A stretch of DNA of 8,924 nucleotides from the NCBI GenBank assembly GCA_002323775.1, contig DCPV01000209.1, positions 24,631 to 33,554 on the forward strand, in the 5' to 3' direction. Below the pieces are notes generated by a model. The model made no database searches. It was not told where the DNA came from and worked only from the letters and a program-made list of their open reading frames with translations. The position numbers and the translations under genes were made by a program. Of this stretch, positions 1 through 6,920 are shown in pieces (positions within the stretch are counted from its first letter, which is position 1; each line of letters opens with the position of its first letter). The DNA is from Firmicutes bacterium UBA1535 (GTDB lineage: Bacteria; Bacillota; Clostridia; Tissierellales; Sedimentibacteraceae).

Positions 1-200
1 GAGTACAACAAAGAGCTGCGAAAGAAGAAGGAATAAAAGAGGGAATAAAAGAAGGAAAGCTTGAAGGTATTCAAGAAGGTATAAGAAAAGAGAAACTTGA
101 AAATGCTAGGAAGATGCTACTTAATGGTGCTGATATAGAATTTATTATGAAAATTACAGATTTAGCAAGAGAAGAAATTTTAAATTTAAATAAAATTTAA
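1..200 (+). CDS. 3' end of an Rpn/PD-(D/E)XK transposase-like nuclease gene (partial)
   Basis: Only the last 65 codons are present, in the frame beginning at base 3; the 5' part lies outside the window. The visible product is very charged: five four-residue units of the type EGIK/EGKL/EGIQ/EGIR, then a helical tail that includes ARKMLLNGADIEFIMKITDL. This combination of EGxxEG repeats and a KMLxxGxDxEFIxKIT-like end is typical of the C-terminus of Rpn recombination-promoting nucleases and PDDEXK_2 transposase-like proteins. The catalytic domain cannot be seen, so activity and completeness are unknown. The gene ends 22 bases before the P5C dehydrogenase start, and no clear promoter was found between them, so readthrough is possible. 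The family call rests on the tail only; another coiled-coil protein is possible. Confidence 0.65.
   Translation, partial: VQQRAAKEEGIKEGIKEGKLEGIQEGIRKEKLENARKMLLNGADIEFIMKITDLAREEILNLNKI
27..86 (+). repeat. Five 12-bp in-frame repeats coding EGIK-type units
   Basis: Five consecutive 12-base units follow the pattern GAAGGAATAAAA with drift (for example GAGGGAATAAAA, GAAGGTATTCAA). Each encodes a four-residue Glu-Gly-x-x unit. Such repeats in Rpn-like tails can vary in copy number between strains; that part is inference. Confidence 0.7.
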
Positions 201-211
201 TAATATATATT

Positions 212-217
212 AGGAGG
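212..217 (+). promoter_or_regulatory. Shine-Dalgarno site of pruA
   Basis: AGGAGG lies 5 bases before the ATG at 223 and fixes that start. Confidence 0.85.
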
Positions 218-222
218 AAGCG

Positions 223-1848
223 ATGAACAACGCTATTTTTAGAGTTAGTGAGTATAAGAATGAACCAATATTGGAATATAATGTTGGAAGTAAAGAAAGG
301 CAAGAATTAGAGAGTAAGCTCGCCGAGCTTAAAAGTCAAAATTTAGAAATTCCATTAATCATAGGTGGGAAAGAGATAAGAACTGGTAATACAGCTAAAT
401 GTGTACTTCCGCATAATAAAGATAAATCTGTAGGTTTTTATCATATGGCTACTGAAAACGAAGTAAAGCTTGCTATAAAGGCAGCAATGGATGCTAAAAA
501 TGAATGGCAAAGTATGTCATACGATAGAAGAATGATGATATTCTTAAAAGCTGCAAAGCTTGCTTCTACAAGCTGGAGAGCTACATTAAACGCTTCTACT
601 ATGCTATGCCAAAGTAAGACATTCTACCAAGCTGAAATTGATTCTGCTTGTGAACTTATAGACTTCTTAAATTCTATTTGTAAGGTTTTGTGTGATTTAT
701 ATGAAATGCAGCCTATGAACTCAGCTGACAGCGTTAATAGGGTTGAATATAAGCCATTAGACGGTTTTGTTTATGCTGTTACTCCATTTAACTTTACAGC
801 TATAGCAGCTAATTTGATTTCTGCACCAGCTGTAGCAGGCAATACTGTAGTATGGAAACCTGCCACAACAGCAGTTTATTCCTCATACATGGTATTGAAG
901 CTTTTACAAGCAGCAGGCTTGCCTGATGGTGTTATAAACTTTATACCAGGAAGTGCTTCTATGATAAGTGATATAGTTATGTCAGATGAAAACATGGCAG
1001 GAGTGCATTTTACAGGCTCTACAGAGGTGTTTAACAGCATGTTTGCTGCTGTTGGTAAAAATATTGACAAATACAACTCTTATCCAAGATTAGTTGGTGA
1101 AACAGGCGGAAAGAACTTTAGCATGATACATAACAGTGCTAATGTTGATGAAGTCGCAGCAGCTCTCATCAGAGGAGCATTTGAATATCAAGGACAAAAA
1201 TGCTCGGCAACAGCAAGAGTTTATGCTCCACAAAGCATGTGGCCAGCTTTAAAAGAAAGGCTTATAAGCGAGATAGCTACTATAAAAGTTGGAGACGCTG
1301 AAAATAGAGAAAATCTTTTAGCGGCGGTTATAGATAAAAAAGCATTTGACAAGATAAGCTCATACATTGATTATGCTAAAAATTCTGATAAGGCAGAGAT
1401 AATATGCGGCGGAAAATATGATGATAGTATAGGATATTTTATTGAGCCAACAGTTATTCTCACAACTGATTTAAACTTTAAAACGATGAAAGAAGAAATA
1501 TTTGGACCTGTATTGACTGTTTATGTTTACGAGGATGATAAATTTGAAGAAACTTTAGAGGAATGTGCAAACTCAAGTAAATATGCTTTGACAGGCTCAA
1601 TTTGGTCTGCTGATAGAAATATTATAAACAGAGCAGAGGATATACTGAAATTTGCAGCAGGTAATCTGTATGTAAATGATAAGAGCACAGGCTCAGTAGT
1701 AGGTCAAAATCCATTTGGAGGCTCAAAAGCATCTGGAACTAACGATAAAGCCGGAACTATAATAAACATGCTTAAATGGGTAAGTCCAAGAAATATAAAA
1801 GAAAACTTTATACCTACAAAGGATTATAGATATAAAAATATGTTGTAA
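223..1848 (+). CDS. pruA: L-glutamate gamma-semialdehyde (1-pyrroline-5-carboxylate) dehydrogenase
   Basis: This 541-residue aldehyde dehydrogenase oxidises glutamate gamma-semialdehyde (in equilibrium with P5C) to glutamate with NAD+, the last step of proline and of arginine/ornithine breakdown, in the cytosol. The fold is complete: PFNF at 188-191 with the oxyanion Asn190, WKP with Lys212 and FTGST at 263-267 in the cofactor site, the general base Glu293 in VGETGGKNF, and the nucleophile Cys327 in GQKCSA. EEIFGPVL (424-431) and QNPFGGSKASGT (495-506) also match. The length, the long N-terminal arm and the GQKCSA context fit the ALDH4/P5CDH branch rather than general ALDHs. No proline dehydrogenase domain is fused and no proline or arginine pathway gene lies beside it, so P5C must come from elsewhere. 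No convincing promoter is visible just upstream. The nearest alternative is another ALDH subfamily, which is unlikely. Confidence 0.93.
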   Translation: MNNAIFRVSEYKNEPILEYNVGSKERQELESKLAELKSQNLEIPLIIGGKEIRTGNTAKCVLPHNKDKSVGFYHMATENEVKLAIKAAMDAKNEWQSMSYDRRMMIFLKAAKLASTSWRATLNASTMLCQSKTFYQAEIDSACELIDFLNSICKVLCDLYEMQPMNSADSVNRVEYKPLDGFVYAVTPFNFTAIAANLISAPAVAGNTVVWKPATTAVYSSYMVLKLLQAAGLPDGVINFIPGSASMISDIVMSDENMAGVHFTGSTEVFNSMFAAVGKNIDKYNSYPRLVGETGGKNFSMIHNSANVDEVAAALIRGAFEYQGQKCSATARVYAPQSMWPALKERLISEIATIKVGDAENRENLLAAVIDKKAFDKISSYIDYAKNSDKAEIICGGKYDDSIGYFIEPTVILTTDLNFKTMKEEIFGPVLTVYVYEDDKFEETLEECANSSKYALTGSIWSADRNIINRAEDILKFAAGNLYVNDKSTGSVVGQNPFGGSKASGTNDKAGTIINMLKWVSPRNIKENFIPTKDYRYKNML

Positions 1849-1853
1849 TATAC

Positions 1854-1898
1854 AAAATATGCAGAGACTCAAGTTAATTTTGAGCCTTTGCATATTTT
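1854..1898 (+). terminator. Hairpin after pruA
   Basis: AAAATATGCA (1854-1863) pairs perfectly with TGCATATTTT (1889-1898). Inside it, CTCAA pairs with TTGAG, leaving a 7-base loop and a partly mismatched middle. It starts 5 bases after the stop codon. The U-rich side of the stem and its A-rich mirror suit a rho-independent terminator, though the T-tract after the stem is short. Confidence 0.7.
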
Positions 1899-1949
1899 AA
1901 ATATTCCATTTATTTGTTTAAAATATATCAAATTGGGTAAATATATTTA

Positions 1950-1967
1950 TGTCATTTACAAATGACA
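1950..1967. promoter_or_regulatory. Perfect 8-bp inverted repeat upstream of fprA, CRP/FNR-like operator candidate
   Basis: TGTCATTT-AC-AAATGACA is a perfect dyad with a 2-base centre, 73 bases before the FprA start. The TGTCA-N8-TGACA layout resembles sites bound by CRP/FNR-family dimers, some of which control nitrosative and oxidative stress genes. Promoter elements around it are weak: ATGTCA (1949-1954), 17 bases, TAAAAT (1972-1977) is the best pair seen, and it would put the dyad over the -35 element. The regulator is not in the window, so the assignment is inference. Confidence 0.45.
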
Positions 1968-2023
1968 AATATAAAATAAGTACAATGTATAGGCAACATA
2001 ATACAAATATGATGCTCTGTGCT

Positions 2024-2029
2024 AGGAGG
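2024..2029 (+). promoter_or_regulatory. Shine-Dalgarno site that decides the fprA start
   Basis: AGGAGG lies 10 bases before ATG 2040 but only 1 base before ATG 2031, and inside the extension that would begin at GTG 2019. This favours ATG 2040. Confidence 0.8.
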
Positions 2030-2039
2030 AATGTATAAA

Positions 2040-3242
2040 ATGAAATCACTGAAATTAAAAGAAAACCTATATTGGGTAGGAAGCCTAGACCCAGAACTTA
2101 GAGTTTTTGATATAATAATGAGTACAGAATTTGGAACTACTTATAATTCTTACTGTATTAAGGGCGGAGATAGAACAGTTCTTATTGAAACTGTTAAATT
2201 AAAATTTTTTGATGAATACTTAAAGAGACTAAAGGAAATTACAGATATTCAAGATATCGAATACATAATTGTAAATCATACAGAGCCTGACCATGCTGGA
2301 TCAATAGAAAAAATGCTTGATTTAAACCCTAATATAACAATAATAGGCTCAAGAACAGCTATAGATTTTTTAAAGCATATCTGCAACAGAGAGTTTAAAT
2401 ATCTTGAGGTAAAAACAGGTGACGGATTATCCCTTGGAGATAAAACTTTAAAATTTATAGATGCAAAATGCTTGCACTGGCCTGATTCCATGTATACGTA
2501 TTTAGTAGAGGATAAAACTTTGTTTACATGTGACTCATTTGGAGCACACTATAGCTTAGATACGATATTGCAAAGTACTATAAAAAATCAAGAAGATTAT
2601 ATGAGCGCATTTAAGTATTATTATGACATGATTTTAGGACCGTATAAATCATTCTTCCTAGAGGCTATAGCTAGGATAGAGAACTTAGAGATTGACATGG
2701 TATGCCCGGGACATGGACCAGTTCTGGATGAAGACCCTTGGAAGATAATAAAATTATCAAAGGAATACTCGATTGATGTAAATCCAAATAAAAATAAAAC
2801 TGTTGTAATTCCTTATGTTTCAGCATATGGATATACAGGAGAATTAGCTCTTAGCATGAAAAAAGCAATAGAAGAAGCAGGACTTGATGTCAAAATATTT
2901 GACTTAGTTTATGCAGATAAAAATGAAGTGCTTAAAGAGATACGCTGGGCAGACGGAATTTTGTTTGGCTCTCCTACAATACTTGGTGAAGCACTTAAAC
3001 CAATATGGGATATTATGACAGACATATTCTCTGTAACACATAGAGGTAAGCTTGCTTCAGCCTTTGGCTCTTACGGATGGAGCGGTGAGGCAGTTCCTGA
3101 TTTAATGGAGCGTATAAAGCAATTGAAAATGAAACCATTCAAAGAGGGCTTTAAAATAAGATTTAAACCATCTGATAGTCAGCTTAGTGAGGCATATGAA
3201 TTCGGAAAAGAATTTGCTGAAGCAGTAAAAGCGACTAAATAA
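2040..3242 (+). CDS. fprA: A-type flavodiiron protein (flavoprotein FprA, O2/NO reductase)
   Basis: This 400-residue cytosolic enzyme reduces O2 to water and/or NO to N2O with electrons from a reduced rubredoxin or a related reductase. The metallo-beta-lactamase-like domain (about 1-245) keeps every expected diiron ligand: His80, Glu82, Asp84 and His85 in NHTEPDHAG, His146 in LHWPDSM, Asp165 in FTCDSFG, and His225 in CPGHGPV. The flavodoxin domain (about 252-400) has the FMN phosphate loop VSAYGYTGE (260-268), FGSPTILGEALKPIWD (309-324) and FGSYGWSGEAV (342-352). It ends with the flavodoxin domain, as class A proteins do, with no fused rubredoxin. The start at ATG 2040 gives the usual family length. 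The next gene encodes a rubredoxin-like/NADH oxidoreductase fusion, the expected electron donor. Whether O2 or NO is the main substrate cannot be read from the sequence. Confidence 0.93.
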   Translation: MKSLKLKENLYWVGSLDPELRVFDIIMSTEFGTTYNSYCIKGGDRTVLIETVKLKFFDEYLKRLKEITDIQDIEYIIVNHTEPDHAGSIEKMLDLNPNITIIGSRTAIDFLKHICNREFKYLEVKTGDGLSLGDKTLKFIDAKCLHWPDSMYTYLVEDKTLFTCDSFGAHYSLDTILQSTIKNQEDYMSAFKYYYDMILGPYKSFFLEAIARIENLEIDMVCPGHGPVLDEDPWKIIKLSKEYSIDVNPNKNKTVVIPYVSAYGYTGELALSMKKAIEEAGLDVKIFDLVYADKNEVLKEIRWADGILFGSPTILGEALKPIWDIMTDIFSVTHRGKLASAFGSYGWSGEAVPDLMERIKQLKMKPFKEGFKIRFKPSDSQLSEAYEFGKEFAEAVKATK

Positions 3243-3249
3243 AAAATAT

Positions 3250-3300
3250 AGGGACATTTCAAATGTCTAAATAAGGACAGAAGAAATGTCTCTTTGTCTT
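3250..3300 (+). terminator. Nested hairpin between fprA and the NADH oxidoreductase gene
   Basis: AGGGACATTTC (3250-3260) pairs with GAAATGTCTCT (3283-3293), 11 bp with one G-U, and TGTC (3264-3267) can pair with GACA (3276-3279) inside it. TTTGTCTTT follows, so it can act as a weak terminator or attenuator. A competing fold exists: GACATTT-C-AAATGTC (3253-3267) is itself a perfect dyad sharing the left arm. It would set the ratio of the two proteins if transcription partly reads through. Confidence 0.5.
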
Positions 3301-3334
3301 TAAAATATAATTTATAGAAAGGATTTAATTAAAA

Positions 3335-4624
3335 ATGGCAGATAAAGAAAATATTTACGAATGGAAATGTACTGTTTGCGGAGAGATAATCAAAAGTAGT
3401 GAAATTCCTGCAATTTGCCCTGTTTGCGGTGTGAGCTCTGATTATTTTATTAAGCTTGAAAAAAGCGATGTTAGCTTTCAATCTATTGAATATAAAAGAT
3501 ACATAGTCATTGGAGCAAGTGCTGCGGGGATGGCTGCTATTGAAGAAATTAGAAAAAGAAACAGGGTTTGCGAGATAATATTAATTTCTAAAGAGCCTGT
3601 TTATGGTTATTTCAGACCACAGCTTTCAAAGATATTAGCTAAAGACATTGATTATAACACAATATTTATAAAGGATTATGATTGGTTTACATCTAATAAG
3701 ATAGATGTCATGCTGGATAAGCAGGTTATAGAAATAAATACAAAAGAAAAATTCATAATTTTAAATAATGGCGTGATAAAAGAATATGATAAACTCATAA
3801 TTGCAACTGGTGCAGAATGCTTTATGCCTCCTATAGAGGGCAAGGATAAGGAAGGGGTTTTTACTCTAAGATATCTTAAAGATGCGAATGATATAAGACA
3901 GTATGCGAAAAATGTTAAGACCGCAACTGTTGTAGGTGGTGGAGTACTGGGTCTTGAAACAGCTTGGGAGCTTAAAAAATATGGTCTTGATGTCACAGTG
4001 GTTGAGCTTGCAAATAGAATTTTCCCAAGACAGCTAGATGAGGGAGCTTCAAAAAAATTCGAAAAAATAATTCTTGAAACTGGTGTAAAGCTTATTATGG
4101 ATGATTCTGTTACTGAGATTATTGGAACAGATAAGGTAAGCGGATTAAAATTAAAATCTGGAAAAGAAATTGAAACAGAATTAGTTGTTATTTCGGCAGG
4201 AGTAAGGGCAAACACTAAAATAGCACAAGATGCTGGTGTACAAATAAATAGAGCAATTTTAGTTGATGATAAGATGAAAACTAATATTGACAATATATAT
4301 GCTTGTGGCGACTGCTGTGAATTTGACGGAATAAACTACGCATTGTGGGGAGAAGCAATTGATCAAGGAAAAGTAGCAGGAATAAATGCAGTAGGTGATA
4401 CAAGTGCGTATAAATCAATTGTTCCTTCAACAAGCTCTAATTTCTTTAATATAAGCATTTTTTCCGTAGGAGATGTTAATCCAAGTGAGCCTTTTGAAAC
4501 AAAAGAGGAAGACTTAGACAACACATATCAGAAATTGTTTTATAAAAATAATGTTCTTGTAGGAGCGATTTTAATTGGTGATACAAGAACATCTAAGGAC
4601 TTGTTAGAAAAATTAGGAAAATAG
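3335..4624 (+). CDS. Rubredoxin-like domain fused to FAD-dependent NADH oxidoreductase (NADH:rubredoxin reductase type)
   Basis: The 429-residue protein begins with a short rubredoxin-like zinc-ribbon-shaped iron site: Cys12-x2-Cys15 and Cys28-x2-Cys31, with 12 residues between the pairs, the compact spacing seen in rubrerythrins. A pyridine-nucleotide oxidoreductase of the nitrite-reductase/NROR type follows from about 55: FAD-binding VIGASAAGMAA (58-68), IIATGA (155-160), NAD-binding VVGGGVLGLE (199-208) and the second FAD motif YACGD (322-326). No CxxC redox disulfide of the glutathione-reductase type is visible. The likely job is to carry electrons from NADH through FAD to the attached rubredoxin-like site and on to FprA, encoded 92 bases upstream. 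GAAAGGA at 3317-3323 lies 11 bases before the ATG. A TATAAT at 3306-3311 has no matching -35. Other acceptors (rubrerythrin, superoxide reductase) are possible. Confidence 0.88.
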   Translation: MADKENIYEWKCTVCGEIIKSSEIPAICPVCGVSSDYFIKLEKSDVSFQSIEYKRYIVIGASAAGMAAIEEIRKRNRVCEIILISKEPVYGYFRPQLSKILAKDIDYNTIFIKDYDWFTSNKIDVMLDKQVIEINTKEKFIILNNGVIKEYDKLIIATGAECFMPPIEGKDKEGVFTLRYLKDANDIRQYAKNVKTATVVGGGVLGLETAWELKKYGLDVTVVELANRIFPRQLDEGASKKFEKIILETGVKLIMDDSVTEIIGTDKVSGLKLKSGKEIETELVVISAGVRANTKIAQDAGVQINRAILVDDKMKTNIDNIYACGDCCEFDGINYALWGEAIDQGKVAGINAVGDTSAYKSIVPSTSSNFFNISIFSVGDVNPSEPFETKEEDLDNTYQKLFYKNNVLVGAILIGDTRTSKDLLEKLGK

Positions 4625-4627
4625 GTA

Positions 4628-4656
4628 TTGATACTTATTTCACTTTTATATAGAAT
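4628..4656 (+). promoter_or_regulatory. Sigma-A-type promoter of the DUF1540 gene
   Basis: TTGATA (4628-4633), exactly 17 bases, then TAGAAT (4651-4656), 5 of 6 matches at each box. It starts 3 bases after the preceding stop codon and predicts transcription from about 4663. Confidence 0.7.
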
Positions 4657-4673
4657 ATATTTTCCTGCCTTGG

Positions 4674-4706
4674 TTAAAATATAAATGATTAAATTTTATA
4701 TTTTAA
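4674..4706. promoter_or_regulatory. 12-bp perfect AT-rich dyad abutting the DUF1540 ribosome-binding site
   Basis: TTAAAATATAAA (4674-4685) and TTTATATTTTAA (4695-4706) are exact inverse complements around a 9-base loop. The right arm overlaps the AA of the Shine-Dalgarno AAGGAG (4705-4710), 8 bases before ATG 4719. Being downstream of the predicted transcription start, it could form in the mRNA leader and affect translation. It has no GC pairs, so it may instead be a DNA operator or chance in AT-rich sequence. Confidence 0.5.
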
Positions 4707-4718
4707 GGAGAATTTTCT

Positions 4719-5030
4719 ATGACTAAAATTATTTGTGGTGTTACAAGCTGTTATTTGAACAAAGATAAAGCGTGCTGTGCTGATAGTATTGATGTTAGCG
4801 GAGATGGAGCGAAAAGCAGGGGATATACAAGCTGTGAGACATTTGGCAGGGACAGAGGTGGTTTGAGAAGCTCTGCGAAAGATGTTAAGGAGCAGTCTGA
4901 CATCAGTTGCAGTGCTAGTACTTGTGTACACAATGAGAGTAATAAATGCCTCTCACAAACAATACAGATACATGGCTCAGATGTTAATAAAAGTGACGAA
5001 ACTTTCTGTACTACATTTAGGTTGAAGTAA
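4719..5030 (+). CDS. Small cysteine-rich protein with two DUF1540 domains
   Basis: A 103-residue protein made of two DUF1540 units with identical cysteine spacing. Unit 1 has Cys6-x4-Cys11-x7-Cys19-x19-Cys39, ending CETF; unit 2 has Cys64-x4-Cys69-x7-Cys77-x19-Cys97, ending CTTF. Cys20 is an extra cysteine in unit 1 only. The units are joined by a polar, flexible-looking linker (about 43-60). No signal peptide or membrane segment is seen, so it is probably cytosolic. The four-Cys spacing suggests a metal site, but the family has no firm biochemical role known to me and none is claimed. It has its own promoter and terminator, so it need not be co-transcribed with the redox genes upstream, though the shared neighbourhood hints at a redox or metal connection. 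Confidence 0.85.
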   Translation: MTKIICGVTSCYLNKDKACCADSIDVSGDGAKSRGYTSCETFGRDRGGLRSSAKDVKEQSDISCSASTCVHNESNKCLSQTIQIHGSDVNKSDETFCTTFRLK

Positions 5031-5086
5031 AATAACGATATTAAAAGAGAATTTGTCGTGAAACACCTTCGTAAGAAATAATTAAC

Positions 5087-5144
5087 AAAATGCACCCTGA
5101 TTTGGACTTTAAAAGCCATATCAAAGTGCATTTTCTTATTTTTT
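5087..5144 (+). terminator. Strong terminator after the DUF1540 gene, placed between convergent genes
   Basis: AAAATGCAC (5087-5095) pairs perfectly with GTGCATTTT (5126-5134). After an unpaired CC/AA, TGATTTGG pairs with CCATATCA with one mismatch around the loop ACTTTAAAAG. CTTATTTTTT follows on the plus strand. It could also stop the minus-strand SulP transcript, although the T-tract on that side is poorer. Confidence 0.85.
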
Positions 5145-5233
5145 GATTGTTTTTAATATGCAAATTACTATTGCAGATTAACTTTATGACAACATGCTTT
5201 TGGCTTATATTACAATTTAATTTTCATACGTTA

Positions 5234-6883
5234 TTATACGTTTAAGGCTCTAAAGTTTTGTTCTCTAATATAGTCAAGTGCCTTGTCCGTACTCCAGAAG
5301 AAAGCCTCCTCGCCGACTACTTCCATCATACCACAGCGTTTGAACATTTCCATAACATTATTCTGTACACATGAGAAATACGGCTTTGTACCCTCGTTTT
5401 GTAACTTTTTGCATAATTCCATTAATGCTTGAATACCGGAGGTATCAGCCATAGTAACACCTCTCATTGAGAAAATCAAAATTTCTTTTGAGGTTTTAGC
5501 GGGAAGCTTGTCCTCTAGGATGTTAGCAGTACCGAAAAAAAGAGGTCCGGTAATATAAATAACGCCTGCTTTTTCATATTTATCACAGTATTTTGTCTTG
5601 TCGGTAATTTTATTTTTATCAATATCAGCCATACCGATTTGCATATCTGATATTTTAACTATGAACATAAGAACAGAAAATCCTATCCCTACTAATACAG
5701 CTGTAGTCAAGTCTACAGCAAATGTTACTGTCATAGTTATTAAAAATTGGAATATAGATGTCATTATTTTCCTGTTGAATATATCCTTTATAACTGCCCA
5801 ATCGTTCATTCTAATTGCTGTGACAATCAAAACTCCGGATAAAGCAGCAAGGGGTATCTTAGATAATACAGGGCTTAATAAAAACATTGATAAAAGCAGT
5901 ACTATCGAATGGAATATATTAGCTAAACGAGTTTGTCCTCCGGCTTTAATAGCGACACTTGAACGTGCCAAAGCGGCAGTCGCAGGGACACCGCCAAAAA
6001 GTGCTATTATAATATTTCCTATGCCCTGTGCAACAAGCTCTTGATTTGAATTAATTTTTTCATTTTTCATACGTGAAGCAGATTTCCCGCACAATAAGGT
6101 TTCAATCATAATTAAAGCTGCTATACTTATGCCTGCGCTTATAAATGTTGGTAAATGAGCAGTATCTATAGCAAATAAGTTAAGTCTATCAGGCAAAATA
6201 ATACTGCGTGGTATTTCTCCAACAACCTTTACAGGCAATTTAAAAATGATATTGATAGCTGTGGCAAGGACTATTGCCATCAGAGGATCAGGACAGTATT
6301 TTTTAAATGATTTTGGATATAAAGCCATAAATAATATGACTGACAAACCTAAAATTAATGGCACAATATCAATGCTCTGTGGATTTGCAAAATAGCTCAT
6401 TATCTTAGATACTACAGTTATACCTGTTGATTTTAATCCGGTGATATTATCAATCTGCCCAGAAAATATAATTATTGCAATACCTGAGGTAAAGCCTGTA
6501 ACTACCGGCAATGGTATGAATGACACTAAGCCTCCAAGCTTTAATATACCTGCCAATAAAAGCACAATACCAGCTATAAAGCCGGCTATAAAAATACCTT
6601 GTAGTCCATGGTTAGCGACAAGCATGAGAGTTATCGCTGTCATCGTTCCCGTAGGACCTGAAATTTGAAATGAAGCTCCAGACAATAATCCGATTATAAT
6701 CCCTGCAAATATTGCAGTTATTAGGCCAGAAGCAGCATTTGCTCCTGAACTTATCGCAAAAGCCAGTGAAAGTGGCAATGATACTGCTGAAACAGTGACT
6801 CCGGCGATAAGATCCTTTACTAATTTATCCTTATTAAAACCTTTAAATTCTAATTTTAATAAAGAAAGATAGCTACTAAACAT
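5234..6883 (-). CDS. SulP family inorganic anion transporter with C-terminal STAS domain
   Basis: A 549-residue inner-membrane transporter of the SulP/SLC26 family. About the first 410 residues form the hydrophobic core, with the conserved SGPTGTMTA (75-83) in the third helix region, IPLPVVTGFTSG (123-134), ATAALARSSVAIKAGGQTR (301-319) and PLAALSGVLI (344-353). A cytosolic STAS domain follows at about 436-545, with GPLFFGTANILEDKL (446-460) and DTSG (480-483), the position matching the phosphorylation loop of anti-sigma antagonists. Bacterial SulPs carry sulfate, bicarbonate or dicarboxylates; the substrate cannot be chosen here, and no sulfur-assimilation or carbonic anhydrase gene is adjacent. 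The frame stays open to 6955, but ATG 6883 is preferred: it follows an AGGAG, no site precedes 6955, and the family normally begins near this point. Confidence 0.9.
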   Translation of the reverse strand: MFSSYLSLLKLEFKGFNKDKLVKDLIAGVTVSAVSLPLSLAFAISSGANAASGLITAIFAGIIIGLLSGASFQISGPTGTMTAITLMLVANHGLQGIFIAGFIAGIVLLLAGILKLGGLVSFIPLPVVTGFTSGIAIIIFSGQIDNITGLKSTGITVVSKIMSYFANPQSIDIVPLILGLSVILFMALYPKSFKKYCPDPLMAIVLATAINIIFKLPVKVVGEIPRSIILPDRLNLFAIDTAHLPTFISAGISIAALIMIETLLCGKSASRMKNEKINSNQELVAQGIGNIIIALFGGVPATAALARSSVAIKAGGQTRLANIFHSIVLLLSMFLLSPVLSKIPLAALSGVLIVTAIRMNDWAVIKDIFNRKIMTSIFQFLITMTVTFAVDLTTAVLVGIGFSVLMFIVKISDMQIGMADIDKNKITDKTKYCDKYEKAGVIYITGPLFFGTANILEDKLPAKTSKEILIFSMRGVTMADTSGIQALMELCKKLQNEGTKPYFSCVQNNVMEMFKRCGMMEVVGEEAFFWSTDKALDYIREQNFRALNV

Positions 6884-6884
6884 A

Positions 6885-6920
6885 GTTGTTAAAAACTCCT
6901 GTATGTATTTTAATAACAAC
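6885..6920 (-). promoter_or_regulatory. Hairpin presenting the SulP Shine-Dalgarno site in its loop
   Basis: On the minus strand GTTGTTA (6920-6914) and TAACAAC (6891-6885) are perfectly complementary. A TT bulge and then AAAA/TTTT extend the stem, leaving a 12-base loop that contains AGGAG (6900-6896). The Shine-Dalgarno is 12 bases from ATG 6883, rather long in linear terms, and the 3' arm occupies that gap, so folding would change how the site is presented to the ribosome. The pairing is visible; a regulatory role is inference. Confidence 0.5.

Noticed and set aside
2019..2039. N-terminal extension of FprA from GTG 2019 (or ATG 2031)
   Set aside because: The AGGAGG at 2024-2029 lies inside the extension from 2019 and only 1 base from ATG 2031; ATG 2040 has proper spacing and gives the family length.
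3676..4293. 205-codon open frame antisense to the NADH oxidoreductase
   Set aside because: It mirrors a well-supported gene, encodes a low-complexity Ser/Ile-rich product with no recognisable motif, and has no ribosome-binding site that I can see.
4751..5131. Minus-strand frame across the DUF1540 gene and its terminator
   Set aside because: It runs through a clear hairpin terminator and opposes a gene with repeated conserved cysteines; its product matches nothing I know.
5598..6044. Plus-strand frame inside the SulP gene
   Set aside because: Shadow of the conserved SulP/STAS coding sequence, with no independent signals.
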